The notes beneath the pieces were generated by a model that saw nothing but the letters and a program-made list of their open reading frames with translations, was not told the DNA's origin and did no database searches. This document shows, in pieces, positions 25,935 through 34,360 of a DNA stretch of 64,000 nucleotides. Position numbers and translations under genes: made by a program. Position 1 is the stretch's first letter. Every line of letters starts with the position of its first letter. Source of the DNA: Virgibacillus_O sediminis (lineage in GTDB: Bacteria; Bacillota; Bacilli; Bacillales; Amphibacillaceae); assembly GCF_042643265.1 (NCBI RefSeq), contig NZ_JBHRRZ010000012.1:90631-154630 (forward strand), written 5' to 3'.

Positions 25935-26160
25935 TTAAAATTCCGATCGGAAAGTATCTCCAGGTTCAAACGGCAATGCTTTGGACAGCGCACCAGCTAA
26001 AATAATTTCGCCGGGGTTTATAAAAAATCTTAAGCTCCGACTTCATTTGCTGGCGAAGCAGCCGCTTCCATTGGGTAGCCCCATCCCCGCTGAGCCATGA
26101 GCCGCATCAATGAATTCTCCAGTCCTTTATTCGGCTAGCAATGATTTCACTTGCTAACAT
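25935..26160 (-). pseudogene. Relic of 2-keto-4-pentenoate hydratase (MhpD/HpaH/HsaE family)
   Basis: Directly after the flavin reductase, the minus strand holds pieces of a 2-hydroxypenta-2,4-dienoate hydratase in different frames. From ATG 26160 come LASEIIASRIKDWRIH and a stop; then GYPMEAAASPANEVGA in a second frame; then FINPGEIILAGALSKALPFE and PGDTFRSEF before a TAA at 25935. Order and motifs match the C-terminal half of the family, but the N terminus and about forty internal residues are gone. It shows that a lower meta-cleavage gene once stood at this operon position. Confidence 0.78.
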
Positions 26161-26171
26161 CACACATGAAA

Positions 26172-26654
26172 TTAACTTGTGGCCGTTACAGCCTTTTCCA
26201 GTTTACGATATTTTCCCTTGGAGAATATTAACGGCTCGCCATCTTCCAAGTTAATATCTGTTACCTGACCAATAAACAGAGAATGGTCCCCTTCGATATA
26301 TTCAGATTTAACATTGCAGGCAACCTGTGCAATGGCGCCAGGTACAACTGGTTTTCCATCCAAATAATTGAACGGAACTTCTTCATCTGTTTCCACCTGG
26401 CCGGCAAAAATCATGGATAATTCTTGTTGATCTTCTGACAGTATATTGACCGAGAACTGACCACTTTCCTGGATTTTTTTCAGCATATGTGCATCTTCTT
26501 TCAAGGAAATTACGATCAAGTTTGGATCCAAAGATTGTGACATGAAAGCATTTGCCGTCATTCCATGTATATTTCCAGCGTTTTCTGTAGCAATTACGGT
26601 AACACCCGTTGCAAAACTCCCCATTGCATTTCTAAACTTACGACCATCCATCAT
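26172..26654 (-). CDS. Flavin reductase component of two-component monooxygenase (HsaB-like)
   Basis: FMN-split-barrel reductase of 160 residues with FATGVTVIATE, GMTANAFMSQSLDPNLIVISL, SVNILSEDQQELSMIFAGQ and a closing GDHSLFIGQV...PLIFSKGKYR pattern. It would reduce flavin for the oxygenase encoded at 28724-29908, three genes upstream in the same operon. The start is set at ATG 26654, which follows AAAGGGGG; an upstream frame start at 26681 lacks a site. It is similar in architecture to, but distinct from, the reductase at 13860-14351. Confidence 0.85.
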   Translation of the reverse strand: MMDGRKFRNAMGSFATGVTVIATENAGNIHGMTANAFMSQSLDPNLIVISLKEDAHMLKKIQESGQFSVNILSEDQQELSMIFAGQVETDEEVPFNYLDGKPVVPGAIAQVACNVKSEYIEGDHSLFIGQVTDINLEDGEPLIFSKGKYRKLEKAVTATS

Positions 26655-26792
26655 TAAATCCCCCTTTGCTATTCTAAACATTCGATGTTGGCAGGATGAA
26701 GGGTAAAATAGAAGCGCCCAAAAATTAGGTGACTTTCACTCCCTCTGGAGCCAGGTGATGAACAGCCTAATTGAGCGCCAATTTATTCAGGT

Positions 26793-27749
26793 TTAAACTA
26801 ACTCGTTATTTTTCATCCATTTTTTGTTAATTGCTGTTGTTTCCACAAATGATTCTGGAACATCCGGTCCCCACCATAGGCGGCCATTGCTTTCATATGC
26901 TTCCTGTGTCCATCCAACCGGTTCCTGATCAAGATCACGTTTATAGTCATCGGAATAAATTTCAATTCGATGTCCATCCGGATCTTTGATATACAGGAAG
27001 AAAGCATTACTTACACCGTGACGGCCAGGGCCATACTCCACGGAAGCACGATAGCCAGCATCTGCAAGTAAATCCGCTGTTCGGATGACACCTTGTACGC
27101 CATCAACAATGTATGCTACATGGTGCAAGGCAGCGTATTCTTTATGCACTAATGCAATGTCATGTGTATTTGTTTCTCTTCTGATCCATGCGGCAAATTT
27201 GTCGTTTCCATCTTTACTTTCCACATATTCGGAAATGCTGAAATCAAAATTCTTCCAGTAATCCCATTCTTTGTTGACACTTGGTACACGAAGGTTCATA
27301 TGGTCAATGCGAAGTGGAGGAATTCCATTTTGCAAGTGCGTTCTTCTCATCGGAAGAATGACATGGTTATTCTCTCCATGGTACACATTGATTTGTGGAG
27401 AATGATGATAAAATGCAACAGGATGTCCGCTTGGCGTTGCAACTTTAAGCACTCTTCCATGGTCTTTGTCCTCAGTTTCTTGTACTTCTACCCCAAGTTC
27501 TTCATTTTTTGCTTTGATCTCATCCAGTGCTTCTTCGCTGGAAACCCGAAGACCAAAATGATCTAAACATACATTGTCTTTATCTTCATTTAGAATTAAA
27601 GAATATTGGTCAAATTCTTCTTCGGCACGTAAATATGCTTTATTTCCCTCTTGTTTTGTTTTGATGAACCCAAGTACTTTTTCATAAAAATCAAGTGATT
27701 TCTCTAAATCTGATACATTTAGTTGTGCATAGCCTAAGCGATAAATCAT
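26793..27749 (-). CDS. Type I extradiol dioxygenase (HpaD/HsaC-like)
   Basis: Two-domain VOC dioxygenase of 318 residues that cleaves a catechol ring next to the hydroxyls using iron or manganese. Metal ligands are the histidines in IDHMNLRVPS and LHHVAYIVD and the glutamate in HRIEIYSDDY. The segments GPGRHGVSNAFFLYIKDPDGHRIEIY and WWGPDVP closely recall homoprotocatechuate 2,3-dioxygenase of Brevibacterium. The operon, however, contains a C-C hydrolase rather than a semialdehyde dehydrogenase, which suggests a product that is a ketone, as in HsaC or BphC pathways. The true substrate is unresolved. Confidence 0.9.
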   Translation of the reverse strand: MIYRLGYAQLNVSDLEKSLDFYEKVLGFIKTKQEGNKAYLRAEEEFDQYSLILNEDKDNVCLDHFGLRVSSEEALDEIKAKNEELGVEVQETEDKDHGRVLKVATPSGHPVAFYHHSPQINVYHGENNHVILPMRRTHLQNGIPPLRIDHMNLRVPSVNKEWDYWKNFDFSISEYVESKDGNDKFAAWIRRETNTHDIALVHKEYAALHHVAYIVDGVQGVIRTADLLADAGYRASVEYGPGRHGVSNAFFLYIKDPDGHRIEIYSDDYKRDLDQEPVGWTQEAYESNGRLWWGPDVPESFVETTAINKKWMKNNELV

Positions 27750-27804
27750 CTTTCTTCACCATCCAGTATGTTTTTGTTTTTTTGAGACGCAGTTATTTAA
27801 TAAA

Positions 27805-28653
27805 TCAAACGTGCTGCAGCATGAAGTCAGTCAATACTGTGTTGAACTCTTCCACCTGTTCCCACTGCGGCCAATGTCCTGCATCATTAATTACTTTTAA
27901 TTCAGCACCGGGAATCATTTCCTTAATTGGTTCTGCCTGTTCTACCGTGGAAGTTGGATCATGGTCGGTCCAAACGAGTAATGTAGGAACATCTATCTTT
28001 TGGCACCATTCGGGTTTCCAAATATATTTTTGCCTTGGTTCCATTTCCTGCAAATGAACGATATTGTAAACAGCTTTTTGGTAGGATGGCTGTGAGTAAA
28101 TTTGATAACGATTATAGACAAGCTCGTCCGTTACCACCGATTTATCATACATGAGCCATTCCAAACGTTTTTTAACATTTTCATAGTTAGCGTTTACAAC
28201 TGCGTTAACTGTTGATTCCTTCAAACCTGCCATAACTTTTGGATCGCTGTTGACGTTTCCTGGTGTGTTTAACACTAAAGCTTTTGCATAGCCAGGATGA
28301 TGTGCAGCAAACCAGGCCGCTACCCATCCACCTAGAGATTCACCAGAAATATATGCTTGAGATAAATTCATTGCTTTCATAAAGTCCAGCAAGTGATCGC
28401 TATAAGAATCGATTCCATACGGCTTGTCCGGTTTATCCGTATACCCATGACCAAGCATGTCAATCACAAGAACACGGAAATGCTTGCTTAAGCCTTGCAT
28501 GTTCTTTGCATAAGCTTCAATATGGCCGCCAGTGCCATGAAGAAGGATTAGTGGTTCGCCTTCCCCTGCTTCTAGTACTCTCGTCTTTACTCCGTTCGCA
28601 TCCACATAATAAAGTTTAAATTCCAGATCTGCTAGTTCATTCCATATTGTCAA
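27805..28653 (-). CDS. Alpha/beta hydrolase, meta-cleavage product hydrolase (HsaD/BphD-like)
   Basis: Carbon-carbon bond hydrolase candidate of 282 residues. The oxyanion HGTGGH near residue 40, nucleophile GESLGGW near 105, aspartate in WTDHDPTS near 231 and histidine in NDAGHWPQWE near 262 give a full triad. The spacing and the HWPQWE ending are those of meta-cleavage product hydrolases, which split the ring-opened dienoate into hydroxypentadienoate and a carboxylic acid. The next pathway enzyme would be the hydratase that survives only as a relic downstream. TTG 28653 follows GGAGTGA. Confidence 0.87.
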   Translation of the reverse strand: MTIWNELADLEFKLYYVDANGVKTRVLEAGEGEPLILLHGTGGHIEAYAKNMQGLSKHFRVLVIDMLGHGYTDKPDKPYGIDSYSDHLLDFMKAMNLSQAYISGESLGGWVAAWFAAHHPGYAKALVLNTPGNVNSDPKVMAGLKESTVNAVVNANYENVKKRLEWLMYDKSVVTDELVYNRYQIYSQPSYQKAVYNIVHLQEMEPRQKYIWKPEWCQKIDVPTLLVWTDHDPTSTVEQAEPIKEMIPGAELKVINDAGHWPQWEQVEEFNTVLTDFMLQHV

Positions 28654-28723
28654 TTCATATCACTCCGTTTAGTAAATTTTAATTGTTTATCTGATTAATT
28701 GGTTGGTAGATAAGGCTTTTAGC

Positions 28724-29908
28724 TTATCCTCGAACTCCGCTATCAAACCCAAATAATTCTTTCCCATATGCCTGTACAGAATCCTCATACAGTGACGTTT
28801 TGTGAGTGGCTACGGATAATATGTCACGGAAGAACAATTCGATTGGTCCCCCTTTATACAAGCCAGCACCGCCTAGTGTCAGCAATACCCTCATGGCTAT
28901 TTCCGTACAGAGTTTTGTTACCTTGGTACGGATAGCAAAGAACTCTGCATTAGGTGTCGGATTAGGATTGCCTTTTGAATTTTCCAGTTTCGTAATATAT
29001 TGATCCATTAATGCTTCTGCAGCATGAAAGTCTGTGGTTATTTCCGCCATTACACGCTGGCTTCTTGGGGATTCACTTTCCAATAGACCGTTATCCATCA
29101 AGCGTCTGCGTTTTTCTGTTGCGCTCTTAAACTCATCGATAATCCGTTTGGTTCCGCCAAGCGCCATGTATGGGAATCCCATGTAGAACGCAGGAAAGTA
29201 TGGAATATCATAAAATGGATAATCTGTATCATAATCATCTTCAGGTGGACGGCCAACCTCTTCCAATCGGGAAACTGGCAAAACTCTTTCTTTTGGTACA
29301 TACACATTATCAGCGATAATCTGGTTGCTTCCTGTTCCACGAAGGCCGAACGTATCCCAGTTTTCAACAATGGTGAGTTCAGACGTTTTCAAAATTGGCA
29401 GGCAAACTTCCGGTTCATCCATACCAGGCAATTGCATATTTACACCAACACCGATCCAATCGCTATAGTTTACTCCACTTGCAAAATTCCACTTTCCGCT
29501 AATGCGGTACCCATCGCCATCCTCTTCATACGTACCAATCGCAGCAAAGATGTCACTGATTAATCCACCCTGATTTACAATTTCGTCTCTTGCATTTTTA
29601 GGCAAATAAGCCGGAAGTGTATTGTGCAGCGGATATAGGAATGTCAGCCATGAAGCTGAAACGTTATAGTAGGCGACGGTACGAACAATTTCGCCAAACG
29701 TTCGCAGATCAACCTGTGGTCCACCATATTCTTTCGGTAACATCATTTTGGAAATAGAAGAATCTCTCATTAATTGAGCAACGTTTGGAGAAATGGTTGC
29801 ATTTTTTTCTGCATCGCGTGCTTCTTTTTCTGCCAATTGTCCAATCTCTTTTGCTTCATCAAATAATTGTTCTATTACCTGTTCCTGAGTTAGCTCTTTT
29901 GTTGTCAT
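28724..29908 (-). CDS. Flavin-dependent monooxygenase, oxygenase component (HsaA-like)
   Basis: Acyl-CoA-dehydrogenase-fold monooxygenase of 394 residues, first gene of the meta-cleavage operon. The motifs KWNFASGVNYSDWIGVG, WDTFGLRGTGSN and LGGAGLYKGGPIELFFRD are typical of the HsaA/HPAH-C2 group that ortho-hydroxylates phenols with reduced flavin. It lacks the acyl-CoA dehydrogenase catalytic glutamate region, so it is not a dehydrogenase. Its reductase partner is at 26172-26654. ATG 29908 follows AAAAGGAG, and a cre box and -10 element lie just upstream. Confidence 0.88.
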   Translation of the reverse strand: MTTKELTQEQVIEQLFDEAKEIGQLAEKEARDAEKNATISPNVAQLMRDSSISKMMLPKEYGGPQVDLRTFGEIVRTVAYYNVSASWLTFLYPLHNTLPAYLPKNARDEIVNQGGLISDIFAAIGTYEEDGDGYRISGKWNFASGVNYSDWIGVGVNMQLPGMDEPEVCLPILKTSELTIVENWDTFGLRGTGSNQIIADNVYVPKERVLPVSRLEEVGRPPEDDYDTDYPFYDIPYFPAFYMGFPYMALGGTKRIIDEFKSATEKRRRLMDNGLLESESPRSQRVMAEITTDFHAAEALMDQYITKLENSKGNPNPTPNAEFFAIRTKVTKLCTEIAMRVLLTLGGAGLYKGGPIELFFRDILSVATHKTSLYEDSVQAYGKELFGFDSGVRG

Positions 29909-29954
29909 ATAAACGCTCCTTTTTTATTAATAATTGTTTGCATGTTCCGACTCT

Positions 29955-29980
29955 TGGTATCGCTTACATTCATAAGTATA
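29955..29980 (-). promoter_or_regulatory. cre box overlapping the start region of the hsa-like operon
   Basis: TGTAAGCGATACCA (29955-29968, minus strand) matches the CcpA consensus at 13 of 14 positions. A TATACT -10 element lies just upstream at 29975-29980, with no good -35, as expected for an activator-dependent promoter. Confidence 0.65.
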
Positions 29981-30039
29981 AGGAATTTTAAAAATAATAA
30001 CTAGAACAAAAACTGTTGTATATCCACAAGATTAAGCAA

Positions 30040-30053
30040 AAGTTGTCCATAAA
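30040..30053. promoter_or_regulatory. Shared upstream box AAGTTGTCCATAAA (copy at the hsa-like operon)
   Basis: This 14-mer occurs with one change at 41919-41932 upstream of hpaB. Both lie 70-110 bases upstream of a cre box at catechol-pathway promoters, so they may bind the V4R/PucR-type regulators. A partial repeat (TTGTATATCCACAA) lies nearby at about 30017-30029. Confidence 0.4.
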
Positions 30054-30214
30054 GTTCCTCAACACCTTACTAAGTTACTAAGATCCGCTGTCTGGTTACC
30101 TGGTTCCTGGGTGAGGAAGCTCTTGCTAGTGGCCAGATACATGAAAGGCAAAGGCATTCCTGAATGGACTTTGTACAGGACTAAAAATCTTCGGACGCTA
30201 CGCAGATAAAAAAT

Positions 30215-30248
30215 AAGCCATTATCATAACCTTTAATGATAATGGCTT
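30215..30248 (-). terminator. Terminator of the V4R/PucR regulator gene
   Basis: Perfect 13-bp stem AAGCCATTATCAT / ATGATAATGGCTT with an 8-base loop and an ATTTTTTAT tail on the minus strand, just past the regulator stop. The stretch from here to 29981 holds no gene; it carries the upstream box and promoter of the hsa-like operon. Confidence 0.8.
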
Positions 30249-30266
30249 AACGAAACATCTATTCAA

Positions 30267-32129
30267 TTATTTTTCAAAGTCCCACTCACCTAGGGCAATA
30301 AGAGATTGCAAAAGCAACAATAGTTCATGCATCACATTCGCATTTCGCAAATCTACTTCCAATATATCTTCCAATTTGCGTATACGATGTCTCAGCCCGC
30401 CCATGGATAAGGCCAGGTCGTTCATCGTTTTTTCCAACTTGCCACCATTCAGAAGGTAAAGGTATAGAGTTCTTATGAGTTCTTTTTCGTTTTTCTCCTC
30501 AAACACAGGACCAAGTTTTTCTTCTGCTAATAGTTTGATTGCTTGTTTATTTCCTGAATTGATCAATATTCCCAAAATACCAAGATCCCTAAAAAAAGTG
30601 ATTTCACCACCCGTTGTCAAACCGATACAGACGGTTGCTTCTTCCACATATTTGTTTATCTGTTCGATATCATCGGCCACTGTACTGATACCAAAGGAAA
30701 AAGTAAAATTCTTGTACTTTTTCTTAAGTAAGGCATGTAAACCCGTTATTATTTTTTGTTTATCTTGTGTCTTTTTCTTGTCAATGGTATTGCAAATAAT
30801 TAGCTTTCTCTCGTAGTGGCCGGCAAGTATAGGCTCCTGATGGCTATTAAAATAACGGATAATCGATTCATATATATCTTCACCTAACTGAAATTCTTCC
30901 TCCATCGAGTCAAGATTCGTCTCATAGTCAATAACCATGATATAGTACGGATTGCTTAAATCCATCCCCGTATAATTTCCTCTTTTTATAATTTCATTTT
31001 TTGGCAGCCGGCCAGCTATCATTCGTTCTAAAAAATTGCCTTTCATTCGTTCCATCGATTCGAATTCCGTTTTTTCATTTAGCATAACGAGGGAAATCGC
31101 ATTACTGAAACGGTCCAAAAACAGATAATCTTTTTCAAAATTTTGATCGGTCTCCCCCTTGTAAACAAAGGAACAAAAACCTACGATACGTTTTTGAACA
31201 ATCAGCGGGGTGAATAATCGAGTCTGAATGTCCGTTCTAATAATTTCCCCTTTCGATGGATATGGCTGTTTTGCAAAAAGGTAAGTAGAATCCCCTGAAT
31301 TCGCTTTCAAATCATCCTGCAACTGATGGTATTGCTCTTCTGTTAAACCAGAATGAGCGATATATTCTTTTTCTGCGGATTCAATAATGATGGGTGTTTG
31401 TATCATATCAGATGCCTTATTGACCAGCTTTTTCAAATCACTGCCATTGATAATCTCATCTGTCAACTCTTTCTGAAAATCAGCCAGTTCTTGCAGAAAC
31501 TTCCGTTGATCAAGCAGTTGCTCATACGTATAGCTTAATTCATTGATAATTGTTTCCTCTTCAAAAAGTTCCACACCTTCTTCATTTTCTTTCTCCCATT
31601 CTTCTTTGGTTTTTAACTCCCAGCTGCATTTCTCGTGTCCACAGCCGACACAAGTTATTTCTTTCGCTAGAATGGGTTTATGGAAAATCGTGGACATATA
31701 ACCACTGCTATAACCAGCAAGCGTATGGCAAACAGGAGTTTCGGAGACTCCTTGTACCTTCAGATACTCTCGTGCTTCATAACTTTCCAGCCAAGAACCC
31801 TCACTAAAAATCGATAGTAAGTTGCCATCTTCATCAAACTCCGCCCTGCTTTCATGCTCAATTCCTCTAATATGCCCACTATTTATGTGAAGTCGAGGCC
31901 CATAACGTATATACGCTTCTTTTGGAAAGTCTTGTTCTAATGCTTCTTTGCCGTCATGAACGCCCATTTCCCAGCCATAGTGAAATAAAAAACTTTTTAC
32001 ACGCTTTTCTCCAATATTTTTTTTCAATTGTTGGAATAAAATACCGAAAATGGAGGGATTTATCGTAATTTTCCTGTTATTTTCGTCTGAGCTGATCCGA
32101 TAGCTGTCTTTTGGAACATGAATATACAT
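30267..32129 (-). CDS. XylR_N/V4R sensor with PucR-type helix-turn-helix (1)
   Basis: A 620-residue ligand-sensing activator. An XylR N-terminal domain spans roughly residues 20-110 (KRVKSFLFHYGWEMGVHDG), a V4R domain about 125-190 with CHTLAGYSSGY and a cysteine cluster CVGCGHEKC, then a GAF-like segment, a PucR central domain, and a C-terminal HTH_30 (LSMGGLRHRIRKLEDIL). In Proteobacteria XylR_N/V4R senses aromatics but is joined to a sigma-54 AAA module; here it is joined to a PucR-type output. It sits upstream of the hsa-like operon and probably activates it. A paralogue is at 45348-47234. Confidence 0.85.
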   Translation of the reverse strand: MYIHVPKDSYRISSDENNRKITINPSIFGILFQQLKKNIGEKRVKSFLFHYGWEMGVHDGKEALEQDFPKEAYIRYGPRLHINSGHIRGIEHESRAEFDEDGNLLSIFSEGSWLESYEAREYLKVQGVSETPVCHTLAGYSSGYMSTIFHKPILAKEITCVGCGHEKCSWELKTKEEWEKENEEGVELFEEETIINELSYTYEQLLDQRKFLQELADFQKELTDEIINGSDLKKLVNKASDMIQTPIIIESAEKEYIAHSGLTEEQYHQLQDDLKANSGDSTYLFAKQPYPSKGEIIRTDIQTRLFTPLIVQKRIVGFCSFVYKGETDQNFEKDYLFLDRFSNAISLVMLNEKTEFESMERMKGNFLERMIAGRLPKNEIIKRGNYTGMDLSNPYYIMVIDYETNLDSMEEEFQLGEDIYESIIRYFNSHQEPILAGHYERKLIICNTIDKKKTQDKQKIITGLHALLKKKYKNFTFSFGISTVADDIEQINKYVEEATVCIGLTTGGEITFFRDLGILGILINSGNKQAIKLLAEEKLGPVFEEKNEKELIRTLYLYLLNGGKLEKTMNDLALSMGGLRHRIRKLEDILEVDLRNANVMHELLLLLQSLIALGEWDFEK

Positions 32130-32241
32130 AGTGTCATCCCCCTTCGAAAACTATGTTTGCTATTTCATTTTTTTAGTTATGATATATTTTATACTACTAT
32201 CAGCGGTCATTAAAGCCCTTTCAAAAATCTAGTTAATAGAG

Positions 32242-32274
32242 TTGACAAAGTATATCTTGTTCCATATACTTTGT
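32242..32274 (+). promoter_or_regulatory. Permease promoter covered by an 11-8-11 dyad
   Basis: TTGACA (32242-32247) and TATACT (32265-32270) are spaced by 17 bases. A perfect inverted repeat ACAAAGTATAT / ATATACTTTGT (32245-32255 and 32264-32274) covers the whole spacer and both elements, the layout of a strong repressor operator. Confidence 0.75.
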
Positions 32275-32399
32275 TTTATCGAAAAATTTACGTAATTTTG
32301 AAAGGAATTTGGTAAGTTTGGAATGGTTCTAAACTTCCTTTCTGCTAGAAAAAGGAGGGGTACGAGAATCAAACAAGAGCAGATTATCCAATCATTTTT

Positions 32400-32413
32400 T
32401 GAAAGCGCTCGCA
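32400..32413 (+). promoter_or_regulatory. cre-like box in the permease leader
   Basis: TGAAAGCGCTCGCA matches the CcpA consensus at 13 of 14 positions and lies seven bases before the permease ribosome binding site, where it could block elongation. Confidence 0.55.
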
Positions 32414-32434
32414 CAAAAAAGGAGGTTAAAAACA

Positions 32435-33811
32435 TTGGCATTTTATAAAAGAAAACATGGAGAAGAACAGCCTAGTTGGAATCTAGGCTCCTATCAATTA
32501 AGACTTCCATTCATCCATTATAAGCTCGAGACGCCAGAACTGCTCCAAGGTGTCGTTTTATTCACTGCTGGTTTAGGAATGATTGAGGTCATGACGAGTG
32601 CAATGGGCATTTCCTATGAAGCAGCTTTAACTATAACTATATTAAATCAGTTTTTAATGCTGTTGCCATCTACATTGGGAGTGCCTTTTGTATCTGGATT
32701 CATCACCGCATTAATTCCTCTGATCATCTTGTTTCTGGGAAATTACTCCCCAGGTCCAGAGGCCGTTCAAGCAGTTATTGCCATCCAGCTCGTATTAGCG
32801 TTCCTATTCTTGATTTTTGGCATTTCGGGTCTGGGAGAAAAAATAGTTGTCAATCTACCACGATCCCTAAAAGGAGGAATCTTGATTGGGGCCGGAATTG
32901 CTGCGATTATGACGGAAATTCAACCTGGAGGACGTTTAGCGGAAACACCGATTGCCATTACGGTCGGAGGATTGCTATGTTTGATTACCATGTTTTCCAT
33001 ATCCTTTAAAAAGCTATCCCTACAAAACAGATGGGTCCGCTTTTTTGCAGGGTTCGGCATTATGCCGGCAATCATTGTTGCAATCATTGTCGGTTGGGCT
33101 GTAGGTGAATATCCTACCCCTAATATCGAATGGGGAATCACGGTGCCCGCGATTTCGGAAGTTTGGCAGTTGACTCCGTTCAGCATTGGATTTCCCAGTA
33201 TTGATTTGCTGATTGCGGCTGTTCCTACTGCAGTACTGGCTTATGTTATCGCTTACGGTGACATCATTGTTGGTGATCAAATGATCAAGCGGGCAAGAGA
33301 ATCCAGAAACGATGAAAAAATCACGTACAGTTTTAGCAAATTGCATATTTTGACTTTTGTTCGAAACTTGTTGAATGCACTTTTTGCCCCGCACCCAGGA
33401 ATGGCCGGTCCAATTTACACAGCTGGTACGGCTTCCGTCACGGAGCGTTACAAATTTGGCAGAAAAGCGATGGATTCTATATACTCTGGAACAAACACCA
33501 TGCTGATCGCGTTTTCCATAGGAATATTCATTCTTCCATTGGTTACGTTTTTCCAACCTTTCTTACCAATTGCCTTGTCTATCACGTTAATCCTTACGGG
33601 CTATTTATGTATTACAATTGGAATGCAACAGGTAAAAACGGAAATAGAAATGGGGGTAGCTGGTGTGATGGCAATTGTGCTTGCCATTTACGGAGCAGCA
33701 CCTGCATTAATCGTAGGAATTGTACTATATTTCACGATTGAACATAGCGGTGCAAAAAAGAAACGAGAGCAAACCAAGAAAGAGAACATAGAAGAAGACA
33801 ATGTCGGTTAA
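32435..33811 (+). CDS. Multi-spanning permease, SLC23/NCS2-like
   Basis: Very hydrophobic 458-residue protein with about twelve to fourteen membrane segments and a basic C-terminal tail. LPRSLKGGILIGAGIAAI and the TASVTERYKFGRKAMDS loop recall the xanthine/uracil (SLC23) and SulP groups, but I see no diagnostic substrate motif, so family placement is moderate. TTG 32435 is preferred because AAGGAGG ends nine bases before it; a frame start at 32399 has none. It is divergent from the V4R regulator and next to catechol genes, so an aromatic acid or its precursor is a possible substrate. Confidence 0.75.
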   Translation: MAFYKRKHGEEQPSWNLGSYQLRLPFIHYKLETPELLQGVVLFTAGLGMIEVMTSAMGISYEAALTITILNQFLMLLPSTLGVPFVSGFITALIPLIILFLGNYSPGPEAVQAVIAIQLVLAFLFLIFGISGLGEKIVVNLPRSLKGGILIGAGIAAIMTEIQPGGRLAETPIAITVGGLLCLITMFSISFKKLSLQNRWVRFFAGFGIMPAIIVAIIVGWAVGEYPTPNIEWGITVPAISEVWQLTPFSIGFPSIDLLIAAVPTAVLAYVIAYGDIIVGDQMIKRARESRNDEKITYSFSKLHILTFVRNLLNALFAPHPGMAGPIYTAGTASVTERYKFGRKAMDSIYSGTNTMLIAFSIGIFILPLVTFFQPFLPIALSITLILTGYLCITIGMQQVKTEIEMGVAGVMAIVLAIYGAAPALIVGIVLYFTIEHSGAKKKREQTKKENIEEDNVG

Positions 33812-33877
33812 TTCACACCATGAATGAGAGTGTGATGAGGCTATTGAGTTTCCTCTTGTTAAACAAATGTCAACAGT

Positions 33878-33915
33878 AAAAGCGCTGTATCATATTTTCT
33901 GATACAGCGCTTTTT
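33878..33915. terminator. Bidirectional terminator after the permease gene
   Basis: Perfect 15-bp stem AAAAGCGCTGTATCA / TGATACAGCGCTTTT with a 7-base loop and flanking A/T tails, a duplicate of the one at 37319-37355. Confidence 0.85.
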
Positions 33916-34028
33916 GTATGAAATGCTAAGGTTGTACAGTTTCCCTATTCCAACGCAATACAGATATTTTTTGCTTCGGTAAAGAATTCCATGCTGTGAT
34001 GTCCGCCTTCACGTCCTACTCCGCTTTG
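33878..34028. repeat. Direct repeat copy A: terminator plus aldehyde dehydrogenase 3' end
   Basis: This segment matches 37319-37472 in the same orientation with scattered substitutions and small gaps. It contains the terminator stem and the last 27 codons of the hpaE-like gene. The two copies bracket the tatA-GMC cassette. Confidence 0.85.
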
Positions 34029-34031
34029 TTG
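33945..34031 (-). pseudogene. Relic of aldehyde dehydrogenase C terminus
   Basis: The minus strand encodes QSGVGREGGHHSMEFF and the following residues to the stop, identical in protein to the last 27 residues of the dehydrogenase at 37389-38864, but with several synonymous differences. Upstream of QSGVG the match stops abruptly. It is a truncated second copy left by duplication or recombination. Confidence 0.85.
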
Positions 34032-34055
34032 ATACCTCGCCTGGATGAGAACCTA

Positions 34056-34301
34056 TTAAGAATTCTTTTTGGTAATATTGCCTTCTTCTTTTGCTGCATC
34101 GACTTTAACTGCATCTGAGGCAATGTCATTTACCTTATCGATTGGTTCTTTCACATCATCCAAGATGTCGTTTGTTGATCTTTTAAATTCAGATAAAGTT
34201 TGCCCAACCGCTTTTCCTAATTGCGGAAGTTTAGATGGCCCAAAGATAATTAAGGCAATAAGTAAAATTAAAATAAGCCCTGGAATACCAATATTCATCA
34301 T
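34056..34301 (-). CDS. tatA: Twin-arginine translocase subunit TatA
   Basis: An 81-residue Tat pore component: one N-terminal membrane helix (PGLILILLIALII), the conserved FGPSKLPQLGKAVGQ amphipathic helix and a charged tail. No tatC is in the window, so it would work with a TatC encoded elsewhere. It is placed directly after a GMC oxidoreductase and a Tat-signal protein on the same strand, which suggests a dedicated TatA for exporting that enzyme, as tatAy/tatAd serve particular substrates in Bacillus. Confidence 0.93.
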   Translation of the reverse strand: MMNIGIPGLILILLIALIIFGPSKLPQLGKAVGQTLSEFKRSTNDILDDVKEPIDKVNDIASDAVKVDAAKEEGNITKKNS

Positions 34302-34360
34302 AAACCTGTTTCCTCCCTGTTTATATAATAGAGGATTATCAACTCTATATATATTTTTTA

